DNA of 64,000 bases, from NCBI RefSeq assembly GCF_003315205.1, contig NZ_QNRR01000001.1, positions 1-64,000 on the forward strand, read 5' to 3'. The stretch's first letter is position 1. Every line of letters begins with the position of its first letter. This DNA is from Roseimicrobium gellanilyticum (GTDB taxonomy: Bacteria; Verrucomicrobiota; Verrucomicrobiia; Verrucomicrobiales; Verrucomicrobiaceae). The notes under the pieces are model-generated. The model was not told the origin of the DNA, ran no database searches, and saw only the letters and a program-made list of their open reading frames with translations. Below, piece after piece: positions 24,469-33,839 of this stretch. A program made the translations under genes and the position numbers.

Positions 24469-26991
24469 CTACTTCGCCACGTTTTCTTTCGGCTTGTAGT
24501 CGGGGTACTTCGCCTTGAGCTGGTCGCGCAGGGCCTGGGCCTTCTCGGTCTCACCGATTTTCTCCAGCACGCGCGCGGCTTTGTAGGCGGCTTCCGGGGT
24601 GATCTCGGGGTCCACGAAGAACTGGCTGATGACGATGTAGTTTCCGGCGGAGTCCTTCCAGCTGGCCTTGGCCTTCTCCTCTTCGCCATTCTTGGAGTAG
24701 GCATCGCCCTGGGCATCTGCGATGTCGCCGCGCAGGATTTGCAGGCGGGCATTGAGCCTGCCTTCCTTCACCTTCTGCAGAGCCTCCCCCACGTGCTGCA
24801 TGGCCAGGTCGAACTGACCGAGCTGCAGCAGTGCAGAGGCCTTGTACAGCAGCGCCTCTGCCCAGCCCGCGTTGTCGGCCGCTGTTTGTGCGAGGTAGTT
24901 GTCGAAGTATTTCACGGCGTCCTCGTACTTGCCGTTGTTGAGTTCTGCCCTGCCGAGGTAGTTCCACACGGGGGCATCCGTGTTCTTGGGTTCATCCGGC
25001 GTACTGGCCTTGTACAGGTAGCGGGCGCTGGCGCGGTAGTTGCCGCGTTCGAAGTAACGCTGGCCGAGGGTGCGCAGGATGGTCGGGGAAACGGAGGCAT
25101 CCTTGCGGGATTCAAGGTAGGTATCCACTTCCTTCGCCAGACCATCGAGGTCCTCACGCGCTGCCTGGATGGCAATGAGGAGCTGGCTGGCCTTGTCCAG
25201 GTATTCATCCCGGTTGGCGGCAATCGCCTTGCGCAGTGGTTCCAGGCCCTTCTCGTAGAGGTTGCCCTCCTTCAGGTCGAAGTACCCGCGTCCGATGAAG
25301 TAGTAGGCCTCGGCTGCCGCGCCGGATTTGGGGAACTTGGCCACGAGCGCTTCGTAGTCCGCAATCATGCCCTTGATGTCGCGGGTCTGCATCTTGATGC
25401 GGGCGCTCTGGAAGAGGGCCATCTCCACCGCCGGGCTGTTGGGGTGCTGCTTGATGATGGTATTGAAATCAGCCAGCGCCCGCTCATTCGATCCCACCGC
25501 CTGGTAGGCCACGCCGCGTTGCGCGAGAGCCACCGGCACATTCGGGTCGTTCGGGTAGTCGTTGAGGAAAAGGCCCAGCGTATTGATGGCGTCATTGCTC
25601 TTCTTGGACTCCGCCTCGGCGAAGCCCTTCTTGTAGATCACGCTGCTGCGCACCTCCTTGGGCACGCGCTTCACATCCACGCCCACGAAGGCGTCTGCCG
25701 CCTTCTGGTAATCCTGGCGGGAGAACCACCAGTCGGCGCGAATCAGGCGCGCCATCATCAGGTAGTCATGCTTGGCGTACTTGGGCGCATAGCGCTCCTC
25801 GAAGCGTTCGGTGAAGAGGGGCAGGTCCTTGTCATCGAGCTGGAAGAAGCAGAGCAGCTTCTGGTATCCGGCTTCGAGGGACTCCGGCGTGTCCGGGTGA
25901 TCCTTCTCCAGCAGGAGGAAGACCTCCACCGCCTGGCGGTACATCTGCTTCTTCTTGTAGGTGGTGCCCACAATGAGCAATTGCTTGGGCCGGAGTTCAT
26001 CCGGGAGGAGCAGGGTGGAGTGCTTGGTGTAGGTCTCAATGACCGCATCCAGATTTCCGCTGACGTAGTTCGCCTGCATCGTGCCAAAGACCGCCATCGC
26101 CTTCAGTTCCGAGGGGAGGTCCTTGCTGGCCAGTGCCTTCTCAAATTGCTTGAGCGCCTCATCGCCCTTCTTCATGTCATTGAGGAGAAGTCCGTAGCGC
26201 ACCATGGTCTCGGCCTGCGCCTTCTCGTCCTTGCTGCTATCGAGGATTTGCTTGTAGGCCGCGGCGGCTTCTTCCTTGCGCCCGGCCTGCACGGCGAGGG
26301 CGGCCACCTCTTGAAGCGAGATATCAATCTCCTTCTGCAGATTGGGATTCTTGGATGCCGCGACAATCTTGAAGCTCGCGAGCGCCTTGTCCGCCTGACC
26401 GGAGTATTTCAGGCTCAGACCTTTGTTAAAAGAGGCCGCCGTGCGCACTTCCGCATTCGTGGAGAGGCGCTCGGTGATTTCGAACCAGCTCGCTGCCTTC
26501 AGAAACTCGCGGGCTTCATACGCATACATACCGAGACGATAAGCAGCAGAGGAGCCGCTCTCCGTCCTGGGATGGTTCACCATCACCTCGTTGTAGGCGG
26601 CGATGGCCTCGTTGCGCTGGTTGGTCTTGCGCAGGCACTCCGCCAGGCGGAACCGTGCCTCGGCCACGTGGCGGCCATTGGGATACTGCTTCACATAGTC
26701 CGCGTAGGGCTTCAGCGCGATCTTGAAGTCCTGCTGGGTGAAGGCAAGCGTGGCGTAGTCGAAGAGGTCTTCATCCGGGCCAGCGGGCCGGTTCGGGTCC
26801 ACGACCGGCTGGGCGCGTACGGGTGCGGGGGCCGGTGACGCACCATTTTCGTCCACCGGGACGGCTCTGGGAGCCGGAGGTTCCTCTACAGGGATGGCGC
26901 GGGGTGCCCGCTGTTGTGCCAGCGCCATGGTCGCCGGAAGGCCGAGTGCGGCCACCAGGCAAAGGGTCCATTGGCGGAGGTTGGGGTTCAT
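24469..26991 (-). CDS. Periplasmic tetratricopeptide-repeat protein
   Basis: An 840-residue exported TPR protein. The signal peptide is MNPNLRQWTLCLVAALGLPA through AQQ, followed by a Pro-rich linker. Repeated TPR-like units run through the rest (for example RFRLAECLRKTNQRNEAIAA, AYYFIGRGYFDLKEGN, WAEALLYKASALLQLGQFDL). It resembles the tol-pal YbgF-type and other TPR proteins that accompany ExbB/ExbD motors. It follows exbD by 36 bp and exbB on the same strand, so it is probably the periplasmic partner of this motor. The ATG at 26991 has an upstream AAGG; a second in-frame ATG at 27015 is possible. Confidence 0.88.
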   Translation of the reverse strand: MNPNLRQWTLCLVAALGLPATMALAQQRAPRAIPVEEPPAPRAVPVDENGASPAPAPVRAQPVVDPNRPAGPDEDLFDYATLAFTQQDFKIALKPYADYVKQYPNGRHVAEARFRLAECLRKTNQRNEAIAAYNEVMVNHPRTESGSSAAYRLGMYAYEAREFLKAASWFEITERLSTNAEVRTAASFNKGLSLKYSGQADKALASFKIVAASKNPNLQKEIDISLQEVAALAVQAGRKEEAAAAYKQILDSSKDEKAQAETMVRYGLLLNDMKKGDEALKQFEKALASKDLPSELKAMAVFGTMQANYVSGNLDAVIETYTKHSTLLLPDELRPKQLLIVGTTYKKKQMYRQAVEVFLLLEKDHPDTPESLEAGYQKLLCFFQLDDKDLPLFTERFEERYAPKYAKHDYLMMARLIRADWWFSRQDYQKAADAFVGVDVKRVPKEVRSSVIYKKGFAEAESKKSNDAINTLGLFLNDYPNDPNVPVALAQRGVAYQAVGSNERALADFNTIIKQHPNSPAVEMALFQSARIKMQTRDIKGMIADYEALVAKFPKSGAAAEAYYFIGRGYFDLKEGNLYEKGLEPLRKAIAANRDEYLDKASQLLIAIQAAREDLDGLAKEVDTYLESRKDASVSPTILRTLGQRYFERGNYRASARYLYKASTPDEPKNTDAPVWNYLGRAELNNGKYEDAVKYFDNYLAQTAADNAGWAEALLYKASALLQLGQFDLAMQHVGEALQKVKEGRLNARLQILRGDIADAQGDAYSKNGEEEKAKASWKDSAGNYIVISQFFVDPEITPEAAYKAARVLEKIGETEKAQALRDQLKAKYPDYKPKENVAK

Positions 26992-27027
26992 CACCAGCCT
27001 TGTTGAAAATTCCATGAAGCGTTCGAA

Positions 27028-27501
27028 TCAGTTCGTTGGTGCCGCAGGTACGGGCACCGATGCGGGAGCCGCGGGGGCACTCTCGTCTTCAGGTGGTCGG
27101 GTAGCAAAGGATACGTTCCAGATGCCGGCTTTTCGGCAGACATCCATGACTTTGATGGTGTGCTCGTAGGTGCTGCCCTTGTCCCCGCGGTAGATGACCG
27201 CCTGGTCCTTGTGCACGCTGGCAATGAGCTTCAGCTTGGCCAGCAGTTGCTCCTCCGTCATCGTCGCGCCTTCCACCACGATGCTGCCGTCCTTCTTCAC
27301 ATTCACCACGATTTCGCCCACCTGCTTGTCGTTGTTGATTTTGCCTTCTTCAGCAGCGGGCACCTTGATGTCCATCTCCGTCTCCCGCTGGGAGAGGTTC
27401 ATCGTGATGATGAAGAACAGCAGCAGGAGCAGGAGCACGTCAATCAGCGGCGCGAGCTGCAGCGGAATGGGCTCGATTTTGCTGACATTACGAAACTTCA
27501 T
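27028..27501 (-). CDS. exbD: ExbD/TolR family biopolymer transport protein
   Basis: A 157-residue ExbD/TolR protein. A single membrane helix at about 16-37 (LAPLIDVLLLLLLFFIITMN) carries the conserved proton-path Asp (PLIDV). The periplasmic domain (about 45-135) shows the ExbD pattern, VKKDGSIVVEGATMTEEQL, YRGDKGSTYEHTIKVMDVCR, and ends in a Pro/Ala-rich tail. Together with ExbB it forms the proton-driven motor that energises outer-membrane transport or envelope functions. It lies between exbB and the TPR gene on the minus strand. The particular outer-membrane receptor served is not in this window. Confidence 0.93.
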   Translation of the reverse strand: MKFRNVSKIEPIPLQLAPLIDVLLLLLLFFIITMNLSQRETEMDIKVPAAEEGKINNDKQVGEIVVNVKKDGSIVVEGATMTEEQLLAKLKLIASVHKDQAVIYRGDKGSTYEHTIKVMDVCRKAGIWNVSFATRPPEDESAPAAPASVPVPAAPTN

Positions 27502-27565
27502 GGGGGAGAGGAAAGGATAGCGGAAAAAGGCGGAGCTGTGAAGCCGGCTGTTGCTTCACTTTTTC

Positions 27566-28420
27566 CTACATGGCTTCTCCGTGAGAGGCGGCCGGCATGC
27601 GGGATGCCACGGCACGGGCGGCACGCTTGTACTGGGCGGCGAGCAGGGCCATGAGATGCGTGCTGGCGGATTCCAGCTCGGAGACCAGACGTTGCGCTTT
27701 GCCACGCATGAAGGCGTAGATGATGAGCGCCGGAATGCCGATGATGAGGCCTGCCGCCGTGCAGTACAGCGCCTCATACACACCCGTGGCCACCCCGGCT
27801 GCCTGACCCCCTGCAAATTGCGTACTGGAGATCTGGTTGAAGGAAGTGATGAGGCCAAACACCGTCCCCAGCAGTCCCATCATGGGAGAGATGGAGCCCA
27901 CGTCCCCGAGATAGGAGATGCGCTGGAGGATGAGGCTCGCCTGGCGGCTGCCCTCGGCCTCGGTCACCTCCCGCACTTCATCGAAGCTGGCGGTGGGATT
28001 CTTCGTGGCGAAGTCGAGCGCCTTTGCCGTCACCTTGGCCACGCACTCGTTGCGACGATTGCAGACTGCCAGCAGGCCGAGGTAGTCCTGCTTGCGGATG
28101 AGCGCGTCCGCCGAGTTCATGAAGGCATCGCTCACCACTGCATTCTGCCTGATGGTGAAGAGGTTGAAGAAGATGAGCATCAGGGTCACCAGGGACAGCA
28201 CCACCATGGGCCAGAAGAGCAGGCCCATCTTGCGCTTCACCTCGCTGATGCCGTTCGCATCCCCATGGGCATGAGCCTGGGGAGCGCTCCCCGGAGGTGC
28301 CGCGCTGATGGTGGGGGCAGCGGCGGTGCCTCCGCCCGCAGGGGCAGTCTGGGCCGGAATCATGGCCGCAGCGCCGAAGACAAGCCATGCCGCGGTAACA
28401 ATGAGAAGAAATGAGCGCAT
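27566..28420 (-). CDS. exbB: ExbB/TolQ/MotA family proton channel protein
   Basis: A 284-residue proton-channel protein. An N-terminal hydrophobic stretch resembling a signal peptide (MRSFLLIVTAAWLVFGAAA) precedes an Ala/Gly/Pro-rich linker. Three membrane helices follow, near 70-92 (LLFWPMVVLSLVTLMLIFF), 186-210 (MMGLLGTVFGLITSF) and 228-250 (TAAGLIIGIPALIIYAFM). The last two form the MotA_ExbB domain with its GLLGTVFG signature. The extra N-terminal segment is common in ExbB homologues of non-proteobacterial groups. First gene of exbB-exbD-TPR. The frame is open upstream to 28627 but the start at 28420 is set by the signal-like sequence. Confidence 0.92.
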   Translation of the reverse strand: MRSFLLIVTAAWLVFGAAAMIPAQTAPAGGGTAAAPTISAAPPGSAPQAHAHGDANGISEVKRKMGLLFWPMVVLSLVTLMLIFFNLFTIRQNAVVSDAFMNSADALIRKQDYLGLLAVCNRRNECVAKVTAKALDFATKNPTASFDEVREVTEAEGSRQASLILQRISYLGDVGSISPMMGLLGTVFGLITSFNQISSTQFAGGQAAGVATGVYEALYCTAAGLIIGIPALIIYAFMRGKAQRLVSELESASTHLMALLAAQYKRAARAVASRMPAASHGEAM

Positions 28421-28716
28421 CGGGCGGGAAAGTAGGGGTTCGTGGGGGTTTTGCAAACCTTTCGGAGGAATGTAAAAAGCCGGGGGCTTGGGGGGAAGAT
28501 GGGGAGACACGGAGGCACGGAGATAGGGCGATGCGGAGAGCTGGGCCCGCGCGCCGTCTGGCGCAGCGCAGTCAATCTCCGAGTCTCCCCCTCTCCCTAT
28601 CTCCGTGTCTTCCTCAACACGCAGCACCCGTGCCGAAATGGGCTGTCTACGCGTACATTCTGAGTGTATTCTGCGTGCCGCAGAACGCTCGCTGCCCTCC
28701 CCCGCTCACCCGCTCC

Positions 28717-30477
28717 ATGTCTCTCTCCCGGGAAAAGCCCGACCTCCAGAAGAAGCTGCACGACGTGCCGCACCAGCCCGGCGTGTACGTGATGCGCGAC
28801 CGGCTGAACCGCCCCATCTACGTGGGGAAGGCCCGCGACCTGCGGAAGCGGCTCAGTAGCTACTTCGTCCCCTCCAATGTGCGCCGGGCCGACCTGAAGA
28901 CGAAGGCGCTCATCGACAGCATCTGGGACTTCGAAATCCACCTGGTGCGCAACGAGGCGGAGTCGCTCCTGCTGGAAGGCCGCCTCATCAAGGACTTCCG
29001 CCCGCGCTACAACATCAGCTTCCGCGACGACAAGCGCTTCCTGCTGGTGAAGGTGCAGATGGCGGACCCCTTCCCCCGCTTCACCCTCACCCGGCTGAAG
29101 AAGGACGATGGCGCGCGGTACTTTGGCCCCTTCGCCCACAGCGGCGCGCTGCGCACCACGCTGAACTGGATGAACAAGCAGTTCGGCCTGCGCGTGTGCC
29201 GCCCCATGTCGCCGGATGAGAATGACTACCGGCACTGCAGCAATGACATCATCAAGAACTGCGCCGCCCCGTGCATTGGCCGCGTGAGTCCGGAGGAGTA
29301 CCGCGCCCGCGTGGAGCAGGCCTGTGACTTCCTCGGGGGGAAGTCCCGCGACCTCGTTTCTGCGCTGGAGGAGGAAATGAAGAAGGCCGCGGAGCGACTC
29401 GACTTCGAGCGTGCCGCGGAGTTGCGCGACATGATTGAGGACTTCAAGAAGACACTCAAGCCCACTCGCAGCTTCGAGCGCGGCGCACGCGCCAAGGTGG
29501 TGAGCACCCTCGACCCCATGGCGGATGTGTCCGAGCTGCAGGAGTACCTGCGCCTCGACCGACCCCCGCTCGTGATGGAGTGCTTCGACATTGCGAACAT
29601 CGGCACCGCCCACTGCGTGGCCAGCATGGTCCGCTTCAAGAACGGCGTGCCGGACAATGCGAACTACCGCCGCTACCGCATCCGCATCGTGAGCGGGCAG
29701 AACGACTTCGCCGCGATGAGCGAAGTGGTGCGCAGGCGGTATTCACGGATTCTGTTGGAAGGACGTGAGCGCATGGGCGCGGAAGAGGCGGACTTGAGTC
29801 AGGAAGACCCGCTGGAAGCGATGCGCAGGTTGGAGGAAGATGTGGCCGCGCAGGAAGAGGAAGATGCTTCCGAGGACGCAGATGCATTGACGGACAACGA
29901 AGGGGACGAGGCTTCAGACGTGTCCACCGAGTCCACTGCGTCGACTCAGTCCACGGACGCGCCCGAGAGCGCGAGCAAGCGGAGTCGCCGCAGCACCAAC
30001 GCCAAGGGCAACGCCAGCGCCAAGACCAAGTTCGTGCGCCTGCCCGACCTCGTCATCATCGACGGCGGGAAAGGCCAGCTCTCCAGCGCCATGGAGGAAC
30101 TCCAGCGCCTCGGCCTGCATGAGCTGCCCGTCGTGGGCCTCGCGAAGGAAGAAGAAGAAATCTACCGCCCCGGCGTCGACCAACCCCTGCGCATCCCCCA
30201 CGACCGCGGTGCGTTGAAACTCCTGCAACGCATCCGCGACGAAGCTCACCGCTGGGCCAACGGCTACCACCAGCTCCTGCTCCGCAGACGTGTGGAGGAA
30301 AGTATTCTCGATGACTGCCCCGGCGTCAGCCAGACCAGGAAGGCGAATATCCTGCGCGTGTTCGGCTCCGTCGCCAGACTCCGCCGCGCCACCGTGGAAG
30401 AAGTCGCCAAGGTCCCCGGCATTGGGAAGGGTCTCGCGGAGGAGATAGTGCGGTTCTTGAAGGAGCGGGAGGGGTAG
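28717..30477 (+). CDS. uvrC: Excinuclease ABC subunit C with an acidic insertion
   Basis: A 586-residue UvrC, the dual-incision nuclease of nucleotide excision repair. The N-terminal GIY-YIG nuclease is at about 12-95 (PGVYVMRDRLNRPIYVGKAR). The UvrB-interacting UVR helix pair is at about 215-245 (KAAERLDFERAAELRDMIED). The RNase H-like C-terminal nuclease has the catalytic Asp in MECFDIANIG and VIIDGGKGQL and the His in RDEAHRWA, and the tail has two helix-hairpin-helix motifs (DDCPGVSQTRK; KVPGIGKGLAEEIV). Unusually, about 80 acidic and Ser/Thr-rich residues (roughly 350-435) split the nuclease domain between RRRYSRIL and LPDLVIID. The ATG at 28717 gives the normal N-terminus. Confidence 0.95.
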   Translation: MSLSREKPDLQKKLHDVPHQPGVYVMRDRLNRPIYVGKARDLRKRLSSYFVPSNVRRADLKTKALIDSIWDFEIHLVRNEAESLLLEGRLIKDFRPRYNISFRDDKRFLLVKVQMADPFPRFTLTRLKKDDGARYFGPFAHSGALRTTLNWMNKQFGLRVCRPMSPDENDYRHCSNDIIKNCAAPCIGRVSPEEYRARVEQACDFLGGKSRDLVSALEEEMKKAAERLDFERAAELRDMIEDFKKTLKPTRSFERGARAKVVSTLDPMADVSELQEYLRLDRPPLVMECFDIANIGTAHCVASMVRFKNGVPDNANYRRYRIRIVSGQNDFAAMSEVVRRRYSRILLEGRERMGAEEADLSQEDPLEAMRRLEEDVAAQEEEDASEDADALTDNEGDEASDVSTESTASTQSTDAPESASKRSRRSTNAKGNASAKTKFVRLPDLVIIDGGKGQLSSAMEELQRLGLHELPVVGLAKEEEEIYRPGVDQPLRIPHDRGALKLLQRIRDEAHRWANGYHQLLLRRRVEESILDDCPGVSQTRKANILRVFGSVARLRRATVEEVAKVPGIGKGLAEEIVRFLKEREG

Positions 30478-30659
30478 GAGCTGCCGGTGCGACGGTGAGC
30501 GTTGAGCAGTGCGACGGTGGGAGCTGCGGGTGGTGGGTGCAGGGGTTGGGAACGGAGGGAGTGGGTGTGGTTCCGTGCAGTGAGTTCAACACAGAGCCAC
30601 AGAGCCACGGAGACGCAGAGGAACTTCGGAGACTGAGGACTGCGTGCGTGGAAACTCCA

Positions 30660-31019
30660 GGAGGTTAGGCGTCCTCGCCTGACAGTGGGCGTTAGGCGTC
30701 CCGCCTGACCATCTGTGGCGCTACCTCGCATGGCAGGATCAACCCATGCGTCAGCCCGCAGGGAACAGGTATGCCTCGTGCCCGAAAGGAGTGACATGTT
30801 TCCTGATACACCACGAACAACAACCGTCGCCCATGCCTGTGGTGGGCTCGAATCATGGCTGAGCGGGGTGTCATTCGTAGGGAGGCTTCTTTGCCCCTGC
30901 TGCCTCTGCTGCGGATGGCACGACGTCACGCAAAGGAGCGCGGCGTTTCTCTCATGCAGCACTCCATCCGTCAGGGCCGGAGGCCTGACGACCACTGTCA
31001 GGCGGGACGCCTAACCTCC
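30660..31019. repeat. Foldback element C (inverted-repeat bounded region)
   Basis: A 360-bp noncoding stretch in the 650-bp gap between uvrC and the porin gene. Its ends are inverted copies of about 28 bp: 30660-30688 and 30992-31019, identical except for one inserted base (core GTTAGGCGTCC then CGCCTGACAGTGG). A second copy of the motif, GTTAGGCGTCCCGCCTGAC, follows the left arm at 30691-30709, and the motif itself is palindromic. Internal sequence shows only short fragmentary frames. Probably a MITE-like or repeat-mediated structure. The rest of the gap (30478-30659) holds a degenerate arm of the GTGCGACGGTG family and no gene. Confidence 0.6.
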
Positions 31020-31039
31020 AGCATCTCCCAACAACAAAG

Positions 31040-31067
31040 AAGGGCGTGGTGTTGCCACCACGCCCTT
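31040..31067 (-). terminator. Transcription terminator of the porin gene
   Basis: A 12-bp perfect stem (AAGGGCGTGGTG paired with CACCACGCCCTT, loop TTGC). On the minus strand it is followed by a T-rich tail (TTCTTTGTTGTT). It lies about 60 bp beyond the porin stop codon, the expected place for an intrinsic terminator. Confidence 0.8.
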
Positions 31068-31129
31068 GTATTTGTTATTCCACCGACTGGTCCAACCAAA
31101 AACCAGCGCAGTAATTGTTGTTTTGTTCC

Positions 31130-32356
31130 TTAGAAGAACATGCGGAGACCGACCAGGCCGGTCCAACCGTCGTAATCGCCACCGTCGCCGCCGCCGTCCA
31201 TGTTGTTGTACTCGACGCCCGTCATAAGCTTGAGCTTGTGGCCGTAGAGGTAGTAGTTCAGGCCGAGGTACACGGCGTTGTACTCTTCGCCGCGTCCACC
31301 GTCCGTGAGGTCGGAGGCAAGGCGCTCATAGCGGCTCTGAAGGCGGAGGCCGTCGTTGTCGCCATGGGCGTACTGGTAGCGCAGCACGAGCTGCAGGCTG
31401 TCTGCGATGAAGACCGCAGGGGTCACCATGAAACCCCACACATCACCCACGCTGCCGCGACCGGTCGCGCCAAGAAGGTCGGTGTAGACGCTCCAGCGGC
31501 CCTGCTCGATGTTCGAGTTGAGGGAGAAGGCGTGCTCATAGGAGGCAGGGCCTTCGGTGTTCTCTTCGGAGGAGCTGTACATGTAGTCGAATTTCACCAG
31601 CGCCTTCTCGGTGCCGATGGCGGATGCGAGGTCATAGCCCACGCTGGCCTGGATCACAGCACCACCGTCGAAGCCGCCGAACTCAGGATCGTATTCACCC
31701 GCGAAGCCGGCGATGGCATACACGAAGTTGTCGATCTTGCCGTTCGCCCAGATACCGGTGAGTTCCGCAGGGCGGATTTGGTTCACCAGCAGACCGCGCT
31801 CGAATACGAGGATTTCCTTGGAGGAGGTGAAGTATTCGTGCGTGAAGAACTTGGCCTTCGTCTTACCGACGCTGAGGTTGAACTTGTCGTTCGGAGCCCA
31901 GGTGAGGAAGAGGTCGTAGATGTCGCGGTAGAAGCCGTCACCCAGCTCAGGGTTCGCGCCTTCTTCCAGTTCGAAGTTCGGGTTCACGTCGATCTGACCT
32001 TCGAGCTTGAACTGACGAAGGATCTTCGACTTGAAGCCAAGGCGCCAGCGGCGCACTTCGATGTCACCCCAGCGCAATTCTTCCGGACGGTCGCCGCTGT
32101 CGAAGTCGCCCTGGTCGGAATCACCCCAGGCGTACTGGAGCTGGATACGACCCTGCAACGCGAACTCCTGGATATAGGGATTGTCCTCGTTCTTGTAGAG
32201 GGTGGCGAGGCCCCAAATCTTGTCATAGATGGAGCGGGTGTCTTCCTTCTGCACAGCGGCTTCCAGGTTCTTACCTGAGCTGGCGACCACTTCGCCGGCC
32301 TGAACGCTGGCGCAGAGACCCGCTGAGCACAGGATCGTTGCGATATTCAATTTCAT
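31130..32356 (-). CDS. Outer-membrane porin, OprO/OprP (phosphate-selective) family
   Basis: A 408-residue outer-membrane beta-barrel protein. The signal peptide is MKLNIATILCSAGLCASVQA. The body shows alternating amphipathic strands typical of the phosphate-selective porin family (PF07396), including RWRLGFKSKILRQFKLEGQI, GFYRDIYDLFLTW, SVGKTKAKFFTHEYFTSS and VFERGLLVNQIRP. It ends in Phe-Phe, the signature for Bam-mediated insertion. The family name does not prove phosphate selectivity. It is transcribed divergently from the sulfite-dehydrogenase-like pair, and a strong terminator follows. The start at 32356 is fixed by the signal peptide. Confidence 0.88.
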   Translation of the reverse strand: MKLNIATILCSAGLCASVQAGEVVASSGKNLEAAVQKEDTRSIYDKIWGLATLYKNEDNPYIQEFALQGRIQLQYAWGDSDQGDFDSGDRPEELRWGDIEVRRWRLGFKSKILRQFKLEGQIDVNPNFELEEGANPELGDGFYRDIYDLFLTWAPNDKFNLSVGKTKAKFFTHEYFTSSKEILVFERGLLVNQIRPAELTGIWANGKIDNFVYAIAGFAGEYDPEFGGFDGGAVIQASVGYDLASAIGTEKALVKFDYMYSSSEENTEGPASYEHAFSLNSNIEQGRWSVYTDLLGATGRGSVGDVWGFMVTPAVFIADSLQLVLRYQYAHGDNDGLRLQSRYERLASDLTDGGRGEEYNAVYLGLNYYLYGHKLKLMTGVEYNNMDGGGDGGDYDGWTGLVGLRMFF

Positions 32357-32457
32357 GTGTGTGTGTGGAGTCGTTGAGTTTGTCTGTGCCAGACTGCGCA
32401 TCCGCTGATTGGCACGCGCCCATGTTGCGTATTGGCTTAGCTTGGTCGAGCCGGGGT

Positions 32458-32573
32458 GTGTAACGATTCCGACACATCCCCAACGGTGAGAGGGGTGTGT
32501 TGTCTGGTGAGGCCGCGTTTCAAAAGCTTGCCCTTGCCCTGTCCAATCCGTAAGATTGTGACGATTCTGTAAC
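32458..32573. promoter_or_regulatory. Possible paired operator sites in the divergent promoter region
   Basis: The gap between the porin and the molybdoenzyme gene contains two related sequences: GTGTAACGATTCCGACAC (32458-32475) and ATTGTGACGATTCTGTAAC (32555-32573, ending at the molybdoenzyme start codon). They share GTRACGATTC, and the first is a near palindrome. They could be binding sites for one regulator controlling both genes. This is by-eye similarity only. Confidence 0.25.
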
Positions 32574-32574
32574 T

Positions 32575-33795
32575 ATGGAACATGCATTGCGACCCTCACG
32601 GCGGGAGTTTATGCGGCAGACTGCACTGGCTGTCGGCACACTCGCTGGTGTATCACACCTTCCTGCGGAGGAAACCATCACCCTTCCGTTTGAAAACGGC
32701 GAACGCCGCCTGGTGAAGTTTCCCCAGAAGCGCCCGCTCATCCTGCTCACGCAACGTCCGCCCCAGCTTGAGACACCTTTCTCGGTGTTTCGCGAAGGGG
32801 TGCTCACGCCGAATGACGCCTTCTTCGTCCGGTACCACCTGCAGAACATCCCGCGGAAGATTGATGTGAAGACCTTCCGCCTGGAGGTGAAGGGCCTGGT
32901 GAAATCTCCACTGGCACTTTCATTGGATGAACTCAAGACGCAGTTCGAGAACACGGAAGTCGTCGCGGTGAACCAGTGCTCCGGCAACAGCCGCGGCTTC
33001 TTCAAGCCACGCGTCGGCGGTGGCCAGCTCGCCCATGGCGCCATGGGAAATGCGCGCTGGCGCGGCGTCCGGCTCAAGGACGTGCTGAACAAGGCAGGCC
33101 TGCAGGAAGGTGCGAAGCAGGTGGTGTGCAACGGACTCGATACCGCACCACTCCCGCAGACGCCTGACTTCATCAAGGCGCTCGAGGTGGATCACGCACT
33201 CGATGGCGAAATCCTGCTGGCGTGGGAGATGAATGGCGAACCGCTGCCGCTGCTGAATGGCTATCCCTTGCGTCTCGTGGTGCCGGGATACTTCGGCACC
33301 TATTGGATCAAGCACCTCAATGAACTCACCGTGGTGAAGGATGCCTTCGATGGCTTCTTCATGGCGGCAGGGTATCGCATCCCCGCCACACCGGGTGGTT
33401 GTATTGAGCCGGGCACCACACCTGCGAGCACAGTGCCCATCACGCAGTTCACCATCCGCTCCTTCATCACCAGCCATGAAACAGGCGCGAAGGTGGAGAA
33501 GGGGAGGGCCATACAGCTCAGTGGCATCGCGTTTGATGCGGGCCGTGGCATCACGGATGTCACCGTGTCTGATGATGGCGGCAAGACGTGGCGCACCGCG
33601 GTCCTGGGCAAGGATCATGGACGCTATTCCTTCCGCCCCTGGACCTTCGACTGGGCGCCCTCGCAAAACGGCGAGGTGGAACTGAAGTGCCGCGCGACGA
33701 ATCGCCTCGGCGAAACACAACCGCTGGAGCCACTCTGGAATCCTGCGGGCTACATGCGCAATGTCGTGGAGACCACCCGCGTGAGCGTGGGCTGA
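32575..33795 (+). CDS. Sulfite-dehydrogenase-like molybdoenzyme (SorA / sulfite oxidase family)
   Basis: A 406-residue periplasmic molybdopterin oxidoreductase. A twin-arginine signal is clear (SRREFMRQTALAVGTLAG). The molybdopterin domain (about 80-265, PF00174) has the Mo-ligating Cys in VAVNQCSGNSRGFF and the motif PLPLLNGYPLRLVVPGYFGT. The C-terminal part (about 285-400) is the Mo-co dimerisation domain with VTVSDDGGKTWRTA. This matches SorA-type sulfite dehydrogenases, which pass electrons from sulfite to cytochrome c. The next gene, 44 bp downstream, encodes a small c-type cytochrome, as expected for SorAB. Other substrates (YedY-like, nitrate) are less likely from the overall layout. 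Confidence 0.87.
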   Translation: MEHALRPSRREFMRQTALAVGTLAGVSHLPAEETITLPFENGERRLVKFPQKRPLILLTQRPPQLETPFSVFREGVLTPNDAFFVRYHLQNIPRKIDVKTFRLEVKGLVKSPLALSLDELKTQFENTEVVAVNQCSGNSRGFFKPRVGGGQLAHGAMGNARWRGVRLKDVLNKAGLQEGAKQVVCNGLDTAPLPQTPDFIKALEVDHALDGEILLAWEMNGEPLPLLNGYPLRLVVPGYFGTYWIKHLNELTVVKDAFDGFFMAAGYRIPATPGGCIEPGTTPASTVPITQFTIRSFITSHETGAKVEKGRAIQLSGIAFDAGRGITDVTVSDDGGKTWRTAVLGKDHGRYSFRPWTFDWAPSQNGEVELKCRATNRLGETQPLEPLWNPAGYMRNVVETTRVSVG

Positions 33796-33839
33796 GTCCA
33801 TCGCTCTGTTCCCTTGCACACCTTTTTCTATTTTTCTCT

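Noticed and set aside
24739-26838. 699-residue open frame on the plus strand
   Set aside because: Antisense to the TPR gene; Leu/Val/Glu/His-rich with no recognisable domain.
30715-31133. Short plus-strand frames inside foldback element C
   Set aside because: Low-quality composition, no start context, and they lie within an inverted-repeat element.
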